A stretch of 64,000 bases of DNA, taken from contig NZ_LOCQ01000061.1 of assembly GCF_001677885.1 (NCBI RefSeq), positions 372,001-436,000 on the forward strand, in the 5' to 3' direction. The translations under genes were made by a program, and so were the position numbers. The DNA comes from Janthinobacterium psychrotolerans. Its GTDB lineage: Bacteria; Pseudomonadota; Gammaproteobacteria; Burkholderiales; Burkholderiaceae_D. Shown here in pieces: positions 53,043-62,090 of the stretch (position 1 is the first letter of the stretch; each line of letters begins with the position of its first letter). Below the pieces are notes generated by a model. It saw nothing but the letters and a program-made list of their open reading frames with translations, was not told the origin of the DNA and searched no databases.

Positions 53043-54008
53043 TTAAAACGGCGACTTTGGAAAGTAAAACTGCTTGGCATTGTCGCGCGTAATCAAGACC
53101 GACGGGATGATCGTGTTGGCCGGCAGTTTTTCGCCTTTCAACCGCGCTTCCGTGGTCAGCTTGATGGCGTCGTACATGAACTTCGGCGAGTACGATACAT
53201 TGGCGACGATTTGCGGGTCGGAGCCGTCCATGATCTTCTTCACCGCCCCCTTGGCGCCGGCGCCGCCGAACACCTGCTTGATGTCGGTGCGCCTGGCCTG
53301 GGCGATGGCTTTCTGCACGCCGATGGCCATGTCATCGTCGGCCGCCCAGACGGCGTCGATCTGCTTGAAGCGGGTCAGGTAATCCTGCATGACCTTGAAG
53401 GCGTCGTCGCGGTTCCAGTTGCCATATTTGGCGTCGAGAATCTTGATCTCGGGGTGGCCCTTCATGACCGCGTTGAAGGCGTCGAAGCGCTCGTTGTCGA
53501 GCGTGGTCGGCATGCCGCGCAGCACCACGATATTGCCCTTGCCGTTCAGGCTTTTCGCCAGGTATTCGGCCGGCAGCTTGCCGAACGCCGTATTGTCGCC
53601 GGCGATGTACGCGTCCTGCGCCTCGGTATTGGTCAGGCCACGGTCGACCACGGTCACGTAGACGCCCTTGTTTTTCACCTGCGCCACCGGCTGCGTCAGC
53701 GACGCCGATTCGATCGGGAAGATCACCAGGGTGTTGATCTTGTTGACCGTCAACATGTCCTGCAACTGGTTTGCCTGCTCCGGTGCGGTGGCGGCCGTCT
53801 TGACGATGATTTTGACGCCGGGATGGGCTTTTTCCAATTCCATCTTGGCCTGGTTGGCCCACCACACGATGCCCGACGTAAAGCTGTGGGTGGCGGTCGG
53901 AATCGCCACGCCCACCACCAGCTTGTCGGCGGCCTGCACGGCCATCGGCACGGCCCATGCCTGCATCACCAGTACCGCCATCCCTGCTACACGAATAAAG
54001 CTTTTCAT
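53043..54008 (-). CDS. Sugar ABC transporter periplasmic binding protein
   Basis: This 321-residue ribose-type substrate-binding protein has a signal peptide (residues 1-27, ending AVQAADK). Two lobes follow, with VVGVAIPTATHSFTSGIVWWANQ, VIFPIESASLTQPVAQVKNKGVYVTVVDRG, YIAGDNTAFGKLPAEYLAKSL and VWAADDDMAIGVQKAI. It hands a sugar to the permease/ATPase encoded just upstream. ATG 54008 is chosen; the longer frame reads into the permease gene. The ligand is unknown, though the dehydrogenase and isomerase suggest a pentose, inositol or oxidised sugar. Confidence 0.92.
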   Translation of the reverse strand: MKSFIRVAGMAVLVMQAWAVPMAVQAADKLVVGVAIPTATHSFTSGIVWWANQAKMELEKAHPGVKIIVKTAATAPEQANQLQDMLTVNKINTLVIFPIESASLTQPVAQVKNKGVYVTVVDRGLTNTEAQDAYIAGDNTAFGKLPAEYLAKSLNGKGNIVVLRGMPTTLDNERFDAFNAVMKGHPEIKILDAKYGNWNRDDAFKVMQDYLTRFKQIDAVWAADDDMAIGVQKAIAQARRTDIKQVFGGAGAKGAVKKIMDGSDPQIVANVSYSPKFMYDAIKLTTEARLKGEKLPANTIIPSVLITRDNAKQFYFPKSPF

Positions 54009-54070
54009 GCTGCTCTCCTCCAAGGTTATGGACGGCCTGCGGGCCGCCCTTTCAGAACGCCGCGGTGTTT

Positions 54071-55078
54071 TTATTTGCGGCCTCGCTGCAGGAAGGCGAC
54101 GGCGATAATCACCACGCCTTGCACTGCGGCATTCAGGTAGACACTGATAATGCTGGTCAAATTCAGGATATTGCTGATCACCGACAACAAGATGGCGCCG
54201 ATCACGGTGCCGACGATGCGGCCCTCGCCACCCTTCAGGGCCGTGCCGCCGACCACGACGGCGGCGATCGCTTCGAGCTCCCACAAGAGGCCAGTGGTCG
54301 GCGTGGCCGAACCCAGGCGCGGCACATACAGCACGGTGGCGATGCCGACGCACACGCCCAGCAACATGTAGGTGGCGATTTTCACGCGGTCGACATGGAT
54401 GGCCGCATAGCGCGCCACCTGTTCGTTCGAACCGATCGCCTGCACATGGCGGCCAAAGGTGGTGCGGTTGAGGATAATGGCGCCGGCCGCCGCCACGATC
54501 AGGAAGATCCAGATCGGTATCGGCGCGCCCAGCACACTGGTGTAATACACCGGGCTGTACAGGTCGGCCAGGGTGGAATCGAGCGTCAGCGCGCCGCCGT
54601 CGGCCAGGTAAGTCAATACAGCACGGAAGATGCCGAGCGTGCCCAGGGTCACGATGAATGGTTCGATATTGCCCTTGCTGATCAACAAGCCATGCATCAG
54701 GCCAAAACCGGCGCCGAGGATCAGCGCCATGGCGATGCCGAGCACCAGCATGGTGAGCGGCGCCAGGTCGCCGCCCACGCCCATGGCCAACTGGTTCATG
54801 AAATAAATCATGCAGCCGGCGATCAGGGCCGCCATCGAGCCGACCGACAGATCGATGCCGCCGGAGATAATCACGAAAGTCATGCCGACGGCGATAATGC
54901 CGATAAACGCCGTGCGCGTAAGCACGTTCATCAGGTTATCCAAGGTGGCAAAGTCGCCATTGAGCAAGGTGCCCGCGATGCACAGGGCGATCAGGCCCAG
55001 CACGGGGCCGTAGCCCTTGATGCGCGCGCCCAGTTGCGTCAATGAACTGCTGGTGGTGTCAGTGCGTGCCGGTTGCAT
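54071..55078 (-). CDS. Sugar ABC transporter permease (RbsC type)
   Basis: This 335-residue inner-membrane permease has about 8-10 helices. Conserved parts include [77 protein letters not shown] and [31 protein letters not shown], the signature of the ribose/galactose permease family. ATG 55078 is used; the gene starts 20 nt inside the ATPase gene, so the two are translationally coupled. It is downstream of the LacI-ATPase pair. Confidence 0.93.
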   Translation of the reverse strand: MQPARTDTTSSSLTQLGARIKGYGPVLGLIALCIAGTLLNGDFATLDNLMNVLTRTAFIGIIAVGMTFVIISGGIDLSVGSMAALIAGCMIYFMNQLAMGVGGDLAPLTMLVLGIAMALILGAGFGLMHGLLISKGNIEPFIVTLGTLGIFRAVLTYLADGGALTLDSTLADLYSPVYYTSVLGAPIPIWIFLIVAAAGAIILNRTTFGRHVQAIGSNEQVARYAAIHVDRVKIATYMLLGVCVGIATVLYVPRLGSATPTTGLLWELEAIAAVVVGGTALKGGEGRIVGTVIGAILLSVISNILNLTSIISVYLNAAVQGVVIIAVAFLQRGRK

Positions 55079-56546
55079 GAGCAATCAACTCCTCTTCGGT
55101 CAGGTGCTCGGCGCCGAGCGTGGTTTGCAAAGTACCGGCACGCATCACCGCCACGCGGTGGCACAAGCCGATCAGTTCGATCAATTCGGACGAGATCACG
55201 ATCACGGCGCGCCCTTCGGCGGCCAGGCGATGGATCAGAAAGTAAATGTCGCGCTTGGCGCCCACGTCGACGCCACGGCTCGGTTCGTCGAGCACGATCA
55301 CGCGCGGATCGGAATGCAGGTATTTGGCCAACGCCAGCTTTTGCTGGTTGCCGCCCGACAGCATGCGCGCGCGGCTGTCCAGGTCGCCGGTGCGGATATT
55401 GAAGTCTTCCACGGCGCTCGCCAGCGCCGCCTTTTCCTGTTTCACATCGAGCCAGGGCCGCGCATAGCGCTCCATCGTCATCATGGTCAGGTTTTCGCGC
55501 AGGCCCAGGTTCACATGCAGGCCCTTGCCCTTGCGGTCTTCGCTGAGGTAAGTCATGCCGTTGATCATCGCCTCGCGCGGCGTGCGGATATCGACCCGCT
55601 TGCCGTTCAGGTGGAGGCTGCCGGCGCTGCGTGCGCGCAGTCCCAGCAAGGCTTCGAACGACTCCGTGCGCCCGGCGCCGACCAGGCCGGCAAAGCCCAG
55701 CACTTCGCCGGCGCGCACCTCGAACGACAGGTCGGTCGACCAGCCGGCCACGCTCAAGCCTTCCACTTTCAGCAGTACCGGGGCGTCGGGCGCCAGCGGC
55801 ACCTTGGCCGGGAACATGTCCGACAATTCGCGCCCCACCATCAGGTTGGCCATCTGCTGGCGCGTCAGGCTGGCCGTCAGTTCGCGCGTGACGAACAGGC
55901 CGTCGCGCATGACAATGACTTCGTCCGTATTGCGCTCGACTTCATCGAGCTTGTGCGAGATATACAGGATGGTGACGCCGTCGGCTTTCAGCTGCGCCAT
56001 CACGGCGAACAGTCGCCGGGTTTCCGACGAGGTCAGGGTGGCGGTCGGCTCGTCCATGATCAGGAAGCGGGCGCGGCGCGACAGTGCCTTGGCGATTTCC
56101 ACCAGTTGTTTCTCGGCCACGATCAGGTCGCGGACCCTGGTGGCCGGCGGCACGTCCAGCCCCACCTGTTTCAGGTAGCGCGCCGCTTCCGCGTTCATGG
56201 CTTTTTCGTCGAGCAGCCAGCCACGGGTTTTCTCGTGGCCCAGGAACATGTTCTGCGCCACGGTCAGGTGTTCGGCCAGGTTGAATTCCTGGTGGATCAG
56301 CACGATGCCGGCGGCCTCCGCCGCGCGCGAACTGGTGAAACGCTGCGGCTGGCCATCGATCAGCAGGCGGCCTTCGCTGATGGCTTCGTAGCCGGCCAGG
56401 ATTTTCATCAGGGTCGACTTGCCGGCGCCGTTTTCGCCCAGCAAACCATACACCCTCCCCGGCGACAAGTCGAAACTGACGCCATGCAAGACCCGTACCG
56501 GACCGTAGTCCTTGCAGATCGCTTCAAATCGGACGGCAACGCTCAC
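55059..56546 (-). CDS. Sugar ABC transporter ATP-binding protein (RbsA/MglA type)
   Basis: This 495-residue tandem-ATPase protein has a first domain with Walker [17 protein letters not shown] and Walker [12 protein letters not shown]. The second has degenerate Walker [14 protein letters not shown] and intact signature [15 protein letters not shown] and Walker [17 protein letters not shown], the normal pattern for the family. The start codon is GTG at 56546 with GGGGGAG upstream. The LacI stop TAG shares a nucleotide with this GTG (TAGTG), indicating translational coupling. Confidence 0.95.
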   Translation of the reverse strand: MSVAVRFEAICKDYGPVRVLHGVSFDLSPGRVYGLLGENGAGKSTLMKILAGYEAISEGRLLIDGQPQRFTSSRAAEAAGIVLIHQEFNLAEHLTVAQNMFLGHEKTRGWLLDEKAMNAEAARYLKQVGLDVPPATRVRDLIVAEKQLVEIAKALSRRARFLIMDEPTATLTSSETRRLFAVMAQLKADGVTILYISHKLDEVERNTDEVIVMRDGLFVTRELTASLTRQQMANLMVGRELSDMFPAKVPLAPDAPVLLKVEGLSVAGWSTDLSFEVRAGEVLGFAGLVGAGRTESFEALLGLRARSAGSLHLNGKRVDIRTPREAMINGMTYLSEDRKGKGLHVNLGLRENLTMMTMERYARPWLDVKQEKAALASAVEDFNIRTGDLDSRARMLSGGNQQKLALAKYLHSDPRVIVLDEPSRGVDVGAKRDIYFLIHRLAAEGRAVIVISSELIELIGLCHRVAVMRAGTLQTTLGAEHLTEEELIAHATGTH

Positions 56547-57574
56547 TATGCACTCCCCCGTAATACCAGTTGATGTTGCAGCAACACGCCCGGCACTTGC
56601 GCTGCCGGATCCGCCAGGCGCTGCAGCAGCAGGCGCGCGGCCGTCTCGCCCAGTTCGCGCATCGGCTGCGCGATGGTGGTGAGACCCGGGTCGATCTGCG
56701 CGGCAATCGCGATATCGTCAAAGCCGATCACGGCCACGTCCTGCGGCACCCGTTTTTGCAGCTGGCGCAGCGCGCTCAAGACGCCAATGGCCAGCGTATC
56801 GGAGACGGCGAAGATGGCCGTTGGCGCATCGGCCTGCGCCATCAGCTCCAGCGCCGCCTGCGTGCCGGCTTCGTAGTCCAGGCTTTGCACGGTGACCATC
56901 CATTGCGGCCGCACCTGCACCCCGGCGGCGGCCAGGGTGTCCAGGTAGCCCTGCCGGCGCTGCCGCGCATACAGATAGCGCTCGTCGGAATTGATCAGGG
57001 CGATACGCCGGTGCCCCTGCGCCAGCAGGTGCGCCACGGCGTCGGAGGCGGCGCGGTGGTTGTCGATGCCGACATAGGGCACGGCCACGCCGGGATCGAA
57101 TTCGCAGCAGGCCACCCATGGCAGGCTGATCGATTCATGCGACAGCGCATGCTGGACGGTGTCGGGATCGAGGCAGATGGCGCCGTCGGCGCGGTGCATG
57201 CGCAGCAAGTCGAAATACGAACGCTCGCGCCCTTCGTCGGCGCCCGTGTCGCACAGCAGCACGAAATAGCCATGCTCGCGCGCCACCGTATCGATGCCGC
57301 GCACGATCTGCGCATAGAAGGGGTTGCCAACGTCGGGCACCATGGTCAAGAGCATGCGGCTTTCGGCCGTGCGCAGGCTGCGCGCCAGGTGGTTCATGCG
57401 GTAGCCCAGGGCGGCGACGGAGGCGAGCACCTTGTCGCGGGTCGGCGCGCGCACCCCGCTTTGCTCGTTCATCACGCGCGAGACGGTGGCCACCGACACC
57501 CCCGCATGGGCGGCGACGGCGCTGATCGACACGGCGGATTCGGCAGGCACGATGGCGGGAACAACTGGCGGCAT
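56546..57574 (-). CDS. LacI-family regulator of the sugar ABC operon
   Basis: This 342-residue regulator heads the operon. The helix-turn-helix follows a short N-terminal extension (about 15-40: SISAVAAHAGVSVATVSRVMNEQSGVRAPTRDKVLASVAALGYRMN). A periplasmic-binding-protein-like effector domain follows. The perfect palindrome AAATGTAATCGATTACATTT (57588-57607) lies just upstream, so the protein should repress its own operon until the transported sugar or a derivative binds. ATG 57574 is chosen; the longer frame would place part of the operator in the coding sequence. Confidence 0.94.
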   Translation of the reverse strand: MPPVVPAIVPAESAVSISAVAAHAGVSVATVSRVMNEQSGVRAPTRDKVLASVAALGYRMNHLARSLRTAESRMLLTMVPDVGNPFYAQIVRGIDTVAREHGYFVLLCDTGADEGRERSYFDLLRMHRADGAICLDPDTVQHALSHESISLPWVACCEFDPGVAVPYVGIDNHRAASDAVAHLLAQGHRRIALINSDERYLYARQRRQGYLDTLAAAGVQVRPQWMVTVQSLDYEAGTQAALELMAQADAPTAIFAVSDTLAIGVLSALRQLQKRVPQDVAVIGFDDIAIAAQIDPGLTTIAQPMRELGETAARLLLQRLADPAAQVPGVLLQHQLVLRGSA

Positions 57575-57587
57575 GGCGTTCTTCAAA

Positions 57588-57607
57588 AAATGTAATCGAT
57601 TACATTT
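57588..57607. promoter_or_regulatory. LacI-type operator of the sugar operon
   Basis: AAATGTAATCGATTACATTT is a perfect 20-bp palindrome with the central CG typical of LacI-family sites. It lies 14 bp before the regulator start. It very probably autoregulates the whole operon. Confidence 0.85.
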
Positions 57608-57665
57608 ATATGCCAGCAAAGGTCAGGATGCAAACAATTTCGATGTTGCGGCGCCGCAGAAAGGG

Positions 57666-57953
57666 CCGTGACAGGCCGAATGCCGTTCAGTTAGCTCGCC
57701 TACGCTGTCAGGAAACTCGCAAAACGGATTGAGGCCTCGGTCTCCAGCACAGGCCCACCGGGCCAAGCGGGTCCGAAAAATGTCGAGGGCAAGGCGCAGC
57801 GACGAAGACAGTACGCATGGTCGGCCAGGAGCTGCAACGCCGCCATCGGCATTTTCTCGGACTCGCGTCTCCGGCCCGCCGTTTCTACGTTTTCAGGCCT
57901 TACGCATTCAATGCATCAGACAGCTTAACTGAACGGCATTACCGTGACAGGCC
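57666..57953. mobile_element. MITE-like element of about 264 bp with direct repeats
   Basis: The 12-bp direct repeats CCGTGACAGGCC (57666-57677 and 57942-57953) bracket terminal inverted repeats: AATGCCGTTCAGTTAGCT (57679-57696) and AGCTTAACTGAACGGCATT (57922-57940). These pair over 18 bases with one extra base on the right. The inside is non-coding and includes a 25-nt block (57834-57858) shared with the repeat at 39417. No transposase is encoded, so any movement would need one from elsewhere. Confidence 0.65.
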
Positions 57954-57960
57954 CCGTTTG

Positions 57961-58542
57961 CTAGGACTGCAAAGGGCTCTGCTGCACGGCAAAACCGCTG
58001 CGCACGGCCGACAGCGCCGCCACCCACAGGATCAGGCCAGCGCCGAGGCAACCGACGGGGTCGAGCGGTCCCAACGGCACGCTGAGCGGGTAGCCGATGG
58101 CCCACACCGTCAGCGCCATGCCGATCGCCACATGGCGGCGTGCCTTGAACACCCAGGCCAGCGGAAAGAAATGCAGGCCGACAATGAGGATAATGGCCGG
58201 AATAAACCACGCCTGCAGGCCGAGGTTCTTCAGCACATTGCCAGCGATAAAAATGCCGACCCACTGGCCTGCATTGATCAGGTTGAACCAGCGGCTGTTG
58301 CGCTTGTCCTCGCGCGTGCCCGCCTGCGCCGCATGGGCCGCGCGATGGCGGCGAAACTGGCGCCAGGCCAGCATGCACAAAAAGGCGGCGATGGCGGCGA
58401 TCGGCAGCAGCCGCAGCGGCTGTGCGCCATAGCGCTGCACGCACCAGGCGGCCACCCAGGCGCCGCCGAACAGGGAAAAGAACATGGCGCCGATGGCGCT
58501 GCCGGCAAGCGCGGCGCAGTTGGCTGGAGCTGCGATGGTCAT
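57961..58542 (-). CDS. Polytopic membrane protein of unknown function
   Basis: I cannot name the family. The 193 residues hold about five membrane helices (CAALAGSAIGAMFFSLFGGAWVAAW, LLPIAAIAAFLCMLAW, AGQWVGIFIAGNVL, WFIPAIILIVGLHFFPLAWVF, VAIGMALTVWAIGYPLSVPLG, LGAGLILWVAALSAV). No enzymatic motif is visible. ATG 58542 (MTIAAPANC) is assumed; a GTG at 58569 would add nine residues, and neither has a clear ribosome site. It stands alone between the MITE-like element and the glycerophosphodiesterase operon. Confidence 0.65.
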   Translation of the reverse strand: MTIAAPANCAALAGSAIGAMFFSLFGGAWVAAWCVQRYGAQPLRLLPIAAIAAFLCMLAWRQFRRHRAAHAAQAGTREDKRNSRWFNLINAGQWVGIFIAGNVLKNLGLQAWFIPAIILIVGLHFFPLAWVFKARRHVAIGMALTVWAIGYPLSVPLGPLDPVGCLGAGLILWVAALSAVRSGFAVQQSPLQS

Positions 58543-58667
58543 GGCGAAGGTGGCGGGCAAAGGAGGCACGGCAGGGGCGCCGCAATCCCGTCATGATGCC
58601 ATGAACATCACGACAATAAGCGCCGCCGGTGTGACTTTATTTTGTATCAGGACGCCCGGCGGGCAAG

Positions 58668-59579
58668 CTAATCGAGCATGCCGCAAAACGCCTCGCCGCT
58701 GCCGTCGAGGATCACTCCGCTGGGCCAGCGGTGGCTGCGCTTTTGCGCGCGCAGCAAGGATGCCGCCAGGGCCGAATCGCCATCGACCGCGTACACGAAT
58801 ACCGGCATGTTCAGGCCGGCGGCGTCCGCCAGCAGGTTCGGATTGGCGTCCAGGCTGCGCGCGTCCACATGCACGCCGACCGGCATGCCGATCTGCTGCT
58901 GTACCCGCTGCAGCCAGGGCTTGTCGAGCTTGGGCGCGCGCGCATTCCTGGCGATAAAGCGGCTGACGCGGTTGGCACCAAACGCCTGCGCGTTGCGCGC
59001 GTCGAACACGATCAGACCCAGATAACCCTGCGGGTCGGCGCGGCGCGCGCACACCAGGTTGTTCGGCACGCCCGAGGTCAAAAACCAGTTGCCGTGCGCG
59101 ATGCCGCCGCGCAGCTGCCGCACCAGCGCCTCGACCGGCGCGCACGACGGCGCCAGGTCCTTGATTTCCGCGTTCAGGGTTTTCGCCGGGAACGGCGTGG
59201 CCAGGTCGGCCAGGTCGGCCACGAAGGGCGGCGTTTCGGCGGTGGTGGCGCCACGGTTTTTCATGCTGGCCGCGCGCCACTGCTCGGCGTTCATCTGCCG
59301 CACGGACACGGGCTGGCCCGTATCGACCACCCGCCCCGTCATCACATCGTGGTGCACCACCCAGTTGCCGTCACCGAGCAATTGCAGGTCCGTCTCGACG
59401 CCGTCCCAGTTGCCGAAATAGGCATTGCGCAAGGCGCTCAATGAATTCTCGGGGGCATCGCCGGCGCCGCGGTGGGCCTGCACCTTCATGCCCAGGCACT
59501 CGGCCTGCGCCAGGCTGGCGCACAGCGACAGCAGCAGCGCCAGCGCGACGGCCTTATTTTTCTTTCGGGTGATAACCAT
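58668..59579 (-). CDS. Glycerophosphodiester phosphodiesterase-family exported protein
   Basis: This 303-residue protein has a signal peptide (residues 1-24, ending LAQAE) and a GDPD-type TIM barrel. VQAHRGAGDAPENSLSAL carries the His-Arg and Glu-Asn of the active site, and GVETDLQLLGDGNWVVHHDVMTGR carries Glu-x-Asp and the second His. VNAEIKDL gives the third metal ligand region. It should cleave glycerophosphodiesters to glycerol 3-phosphate and alcohols in the periplasm. ATG 59579 with AGGGA upstream is chosen and overlaps the previous gene by 26 nt, so it is part of the five-gene operon. Confidence 0.88.
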   Translation of the reverse strand: MVITRKKNKAVALALLLSLCASLAQAECLGMKVQAHRGAGDAPENSLSALRNAYFGNWDGVETDLQLLGDGNWVVHHDVMTGRVVDTGQPVSVRQMNAEQWRAASMKNRGATTAETPPFVADLADLATPFPAKTLNAEIKDLAPSCAPVEALVRQLRGGIAHGNWFLTSGVPNNLVCARRADPQGYLGLIVFDARNAQAFGANRVSRFIARNARAPKLDKPWLQRVQQQIGMPVGVHVDARSLDANPNLLADAAGLNMPVFVYAVDGDSALAASLLRAQKRSHRWPSGVILDGSGEAFCGMLD

Positions 59580-61194
59580 ATTCCATTCCCTGCAAAATAT
59601 TGAGTCGGATCGCTTCGTTGACGGGGTAGCTGTAGCCCTGCCCCACCGCCACCACATGCGTGAAATTGGCCAGCAAGGCCTTGCCGGCGATCGTCCAGCG
59701 CGTGCTGCCGTCCTCGGCCTGGCGATTCCAGTCCAGCATCTGGCGAAACAGCTCGCTGCGCGTGACGTTATTGTCCGACAGGGTAAAGATGCCCCATGTT
59801 CCCAGGAAAGCGGTTGCCAGTACCCCGGTGGCGATCCAGGCCGAGCGGCGGCTCAGCTGGCCATCCTTGCCCGCCTCTTCGCCACGGCGCGCGGCCAGCA
59901 CCAGGAGGCCCACGGTGGCGATCAGGTACAGCAGCTTCGAGAAGTGGCCGATCGCGCCGAGCAAGGAGAAAAACAGCGCCACCGGCGGCACGATGGCGGC
60001 GCGCGAAGCTTCCTTGCCTTCGGCGAAATACTTGCCGCCACCTGCGAAGTCGACCGGGCTGGCGCGGTACTCCAGCAGTTTTTCCTGCGTCTGGCGCGCG
60101 GCGAACTGGTCGAACAGGCGGCCAAATTCGGCCGGGCTGGCGTAGGCATCCTGCACCACGGCGCTCTTCGGCAAACGCAGGCCACGGCTCGCTTCGCCGC
60201 CATCGCCACCGTCGGGCCCGTCGCGCAGCACGGCCTGGATGCCGGGGCGCGCCACGAAGGCCGGGAAGGACAGGCCGGGCGCAATCCGGTCGCCCTTGAC
60301 GGTCACGCCTTTGCTGGCCGCTTCCGAAGCATAGCGGCGCTTGACGGCCAGGCGGAACGAGAGCTGGTCGGCCGGATGCCAGTTGGCCGGCACCGGCACT
60401 TTTTTGCGCACATTGTTGACCACCGCCGCGCGCCGGCGCGCCGGCACCGATTCGGGCCGCCAGCCGTGGCGCGACAGGCTTTGCTGGTAGTCACTCCACG
60501 ACGACTGCTGCTTGGCCTGCAGGCCCGGATCGCTGTCGGGAATGATGCCCGAATACAGCTTCCAGCGCTCGTGCACCTCCTTGATCGCTTCCTGGTACTT
60601 TTCATAGTAGCCGGCAGCGCCACCGGCGACCTTGCGCACGTTGAAATTGATCAGTTGCTCCTTGGCCGGCTCCATGCGCTCGTCGAGATGGCCCACCGAT
60701 ACGGCCAGGAAGGGAAACAGCGCCAGGAAGGCCTTGCCTTCGGGCTGGGCAAACAGGGTCGGATCGTCGACCAGGCCCTGCAGCTGCAGGCTACCGCCGA
60801 CCAGCGAGCGCTGCATCAGGGTGGTGTTGAAGGCCAGGCGGCGAAATTCGGCGTCGCGCGTGTTGACCAGCACGGTCACAAAGGTTTTCAGCACCATGAA
60901 CACGATCAGGGCCGTCGCCACCGAGCACAGCACGATCTTCTTCCAGCTGGGCCCCGTGGTGTCGCGGCGCAGGCGGCGGCGCCACATCAGTTGCAGCACC
61001 ACCAGCGCGGCGGCGATGCCCGACAGGCTGCGGCCGTAAAACTCCACGTCCTCCACCGCCTGGTGATTGACGTCGCCGCCCACCACGTCGAGCAAACGGG
61101 CGTTGAAGCCCAGCTCGAAGCACAGGTAGACGATGGTCAGGACGATCAGGATCAAGGTCTGCCGGATCTGCAGACTGCGCAAGCTCGCCACCAT
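59554..61194 (-). CDS. Large polytopic membrane protein of unknown function
   Basis: I do not recognise this 546-residue protein. Membrane helices are visible at about 10-30, 55-75, 85-115, 400-420, 425-440, 460-480 and possibly elsewhere. The central region of about 280 residues (about 120-400) is probably extramembrane and rich in charged helices: YYEKYQEAIKEVHERWKLYSGIIPDSDPGLQAKQ, HGWRPESVPARRRAAVVNNVRKKVPVPANWHPADQL. It abuts the lipoprotein stop with 1 nt between. The last 26 nt overlap the GDPD gene. No enzymatic motif was seen. Confidence 0.8.
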   Translation of the reverse strand: MVASLRSLQIRQTLILIVLTIVYLCFELGFNARLLDVVGGDVNHQAVEDVEFYGRSLSGIAAALVVLQLMWRRRLRRDTTGPSWKKIVLCSVATALIVFMVLKTFVTVLVNTRDAEFRRLAFNTTLMQRSLVGGSLQLQGLVDDPTLFAQPEGKAFLALFPFLAVSVGHLDERMEPAKEQLINFNVRKVAGGAAGYYEKYQEAIKEVHERWKLYSGIIPDSDPGLQAKQQSSWSDYQQSLSRHGWRPESVPARRRAAVVNNVRKKVPVPANWHPADQLSFRLAVKRRYASEAASKGVTVKGDRIAPGLSFPAFVARPGIQAVLRDGPDGGDGGEASRGLRLPKSAVVQDAYASPAEFGRLFDQFAARQTQEKLLEYRASPVDFAGGGKYFAEGKEASRAAIVPPVALFFSLLGAIGHFSKLLYLIATVGLLVLAARRGEEAGKDGQLSRRSAWIATGVLATAFLGTWGIFTLSDNNVTRSELFRQMLDWNRQAEDGSTRWTIAGKALLANFTHVVAVGQGYSYPVNEAIRLNILQGMEYGYHPKEK

Positions 61195-61195
61195 C

Positions 61196-62059
61196 TTATT
61201 TCCTCAGGTCGATCACGACCGGCTTGATCTCTTCGGCCTGGAAGATCATCGGTGCCGCCGCCGGTGCGGAGGACGACGCGCGCGGCGCCGGCAGGCTGAT
61301 GGCGGGAACGGCGGTCTTGGCCGGCGCATCCTGGCGCCGCGTTTTTGCCGTGCCGCGGGGGGATGTTTTTGGCGCCGCGGCCGGGGCGGCGGCAGGCGCC
61401 GGCGGCGCCGGGATCACGCGTCCGGCGGCATCGCCGGGCGGCGTGTTGACGATCGCCGGCGCCGTGCCGCGCAAGGCGTCGTCGGCGAACGGCACCAGGC
61501 GCGTATCGACGCCGGGCGGCACCGGCACGCTGGTATTGAGCAGGCGATTATCGGTATAGATCTGGCGCGACAGGCGGTTATAGTTCGGAAAATCGATATT
61601 GAGCGATTTGGCGTCGGGCGCCAGTTCCACGCGCGGGCGGTCCTTGCAATTGCCGATGGTCCACTGCAGCACGTCGGTGCCCTGGAAGGCCAGCACCTCG
61701 TAGCGGTAGGCGCAGCCGCGCTCCTGGGTTTCGACGATCACCACCGTGCGCTCGCCCACGTTTTCCACGCGCGCCACGCGGGCCGTAATCGCATTGGCCA
61801 GCGGCACCACACGAAACGCCTGCGACAGCTTGATCGAGAACTTGCCCTGCGTATCCTTGCGCAAAGTACCTTCGGTGCCGTCGCGCAGGCGGAAGGTGGA
61901 CAGGGGCGTACCGAACAGCTCGGCCGTATCGAGACCCATCAGGACGCCGCCGCGGCCATTGGGCTGCATGGCGCAGCCCGTCAGCAGCAGGCCGGCGGCG
62001 ACACCGGCGGCCAGTTTGCGCCAGTGCGCGCAGGCAAATTTTTCAGTCGTGTTCATCAT
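61196..62059 (-). CDS. Lipoprotein of unknown function
   Basis: This 287-residue protein has lipobox LLTGC (about Cys29). A beta-rich domain follows (about 45-165: LFGTPLSTFRLRDGTEGTLRKDTQGKFSIKLS...VVIVETQERGCAYRYEVLAFQGTDVLQWTIGNCKDRPRVELA) with a possible disulfide (Cys-Ala-Tyr and Asn-Cys). A Pro/Ala-rich low-complexity C-terminal half ends in IKPVVIDLRK. It should be an outer- or inner-membrane-anchored periplasmic protein. It lies 31 nt after the membrane-anchored gene and 1 nt before the polytopic gene, and is part of the five-gene operon. Confidence 0.78.
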   Translation of the reverse strand: MMNTTEKFACAHWRKLAAGVAAGLLLTGCAMQPNGRGGVLMGLDTAELFGTPLSTFRLRDGTEGTLRKDTQGKFSIKLSQAFRVVPLANAITARVARVENVGERTVVIVETQERGCAYRYEVLAFQGTDVLQWTIGNCKDRPRVELAPDAKSLNIDFPNYNRLSRQIYTDNRLLNTSVPVPPGVDTRLVPFADDALRGTAPAIVNTPPGDAAGRVIPAPPAPAAAPAAAPKTSPRGTAKTRRQDAPAKTAVPAISLPAPRASSSAPAAAPMIFQAEEIKPVVIDLRK

Positions 62060-62090
62060 GCGAAATGGCTTTCTGTTGTCTTGTGCAATA

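Noticed and set aside
57729..57932. 67-codon frame inside the MITE-like element
   Set aside because: It is Arg/Ser/Pro-rich with no start signal and lies across a dispersed repeat; it is non-coding.
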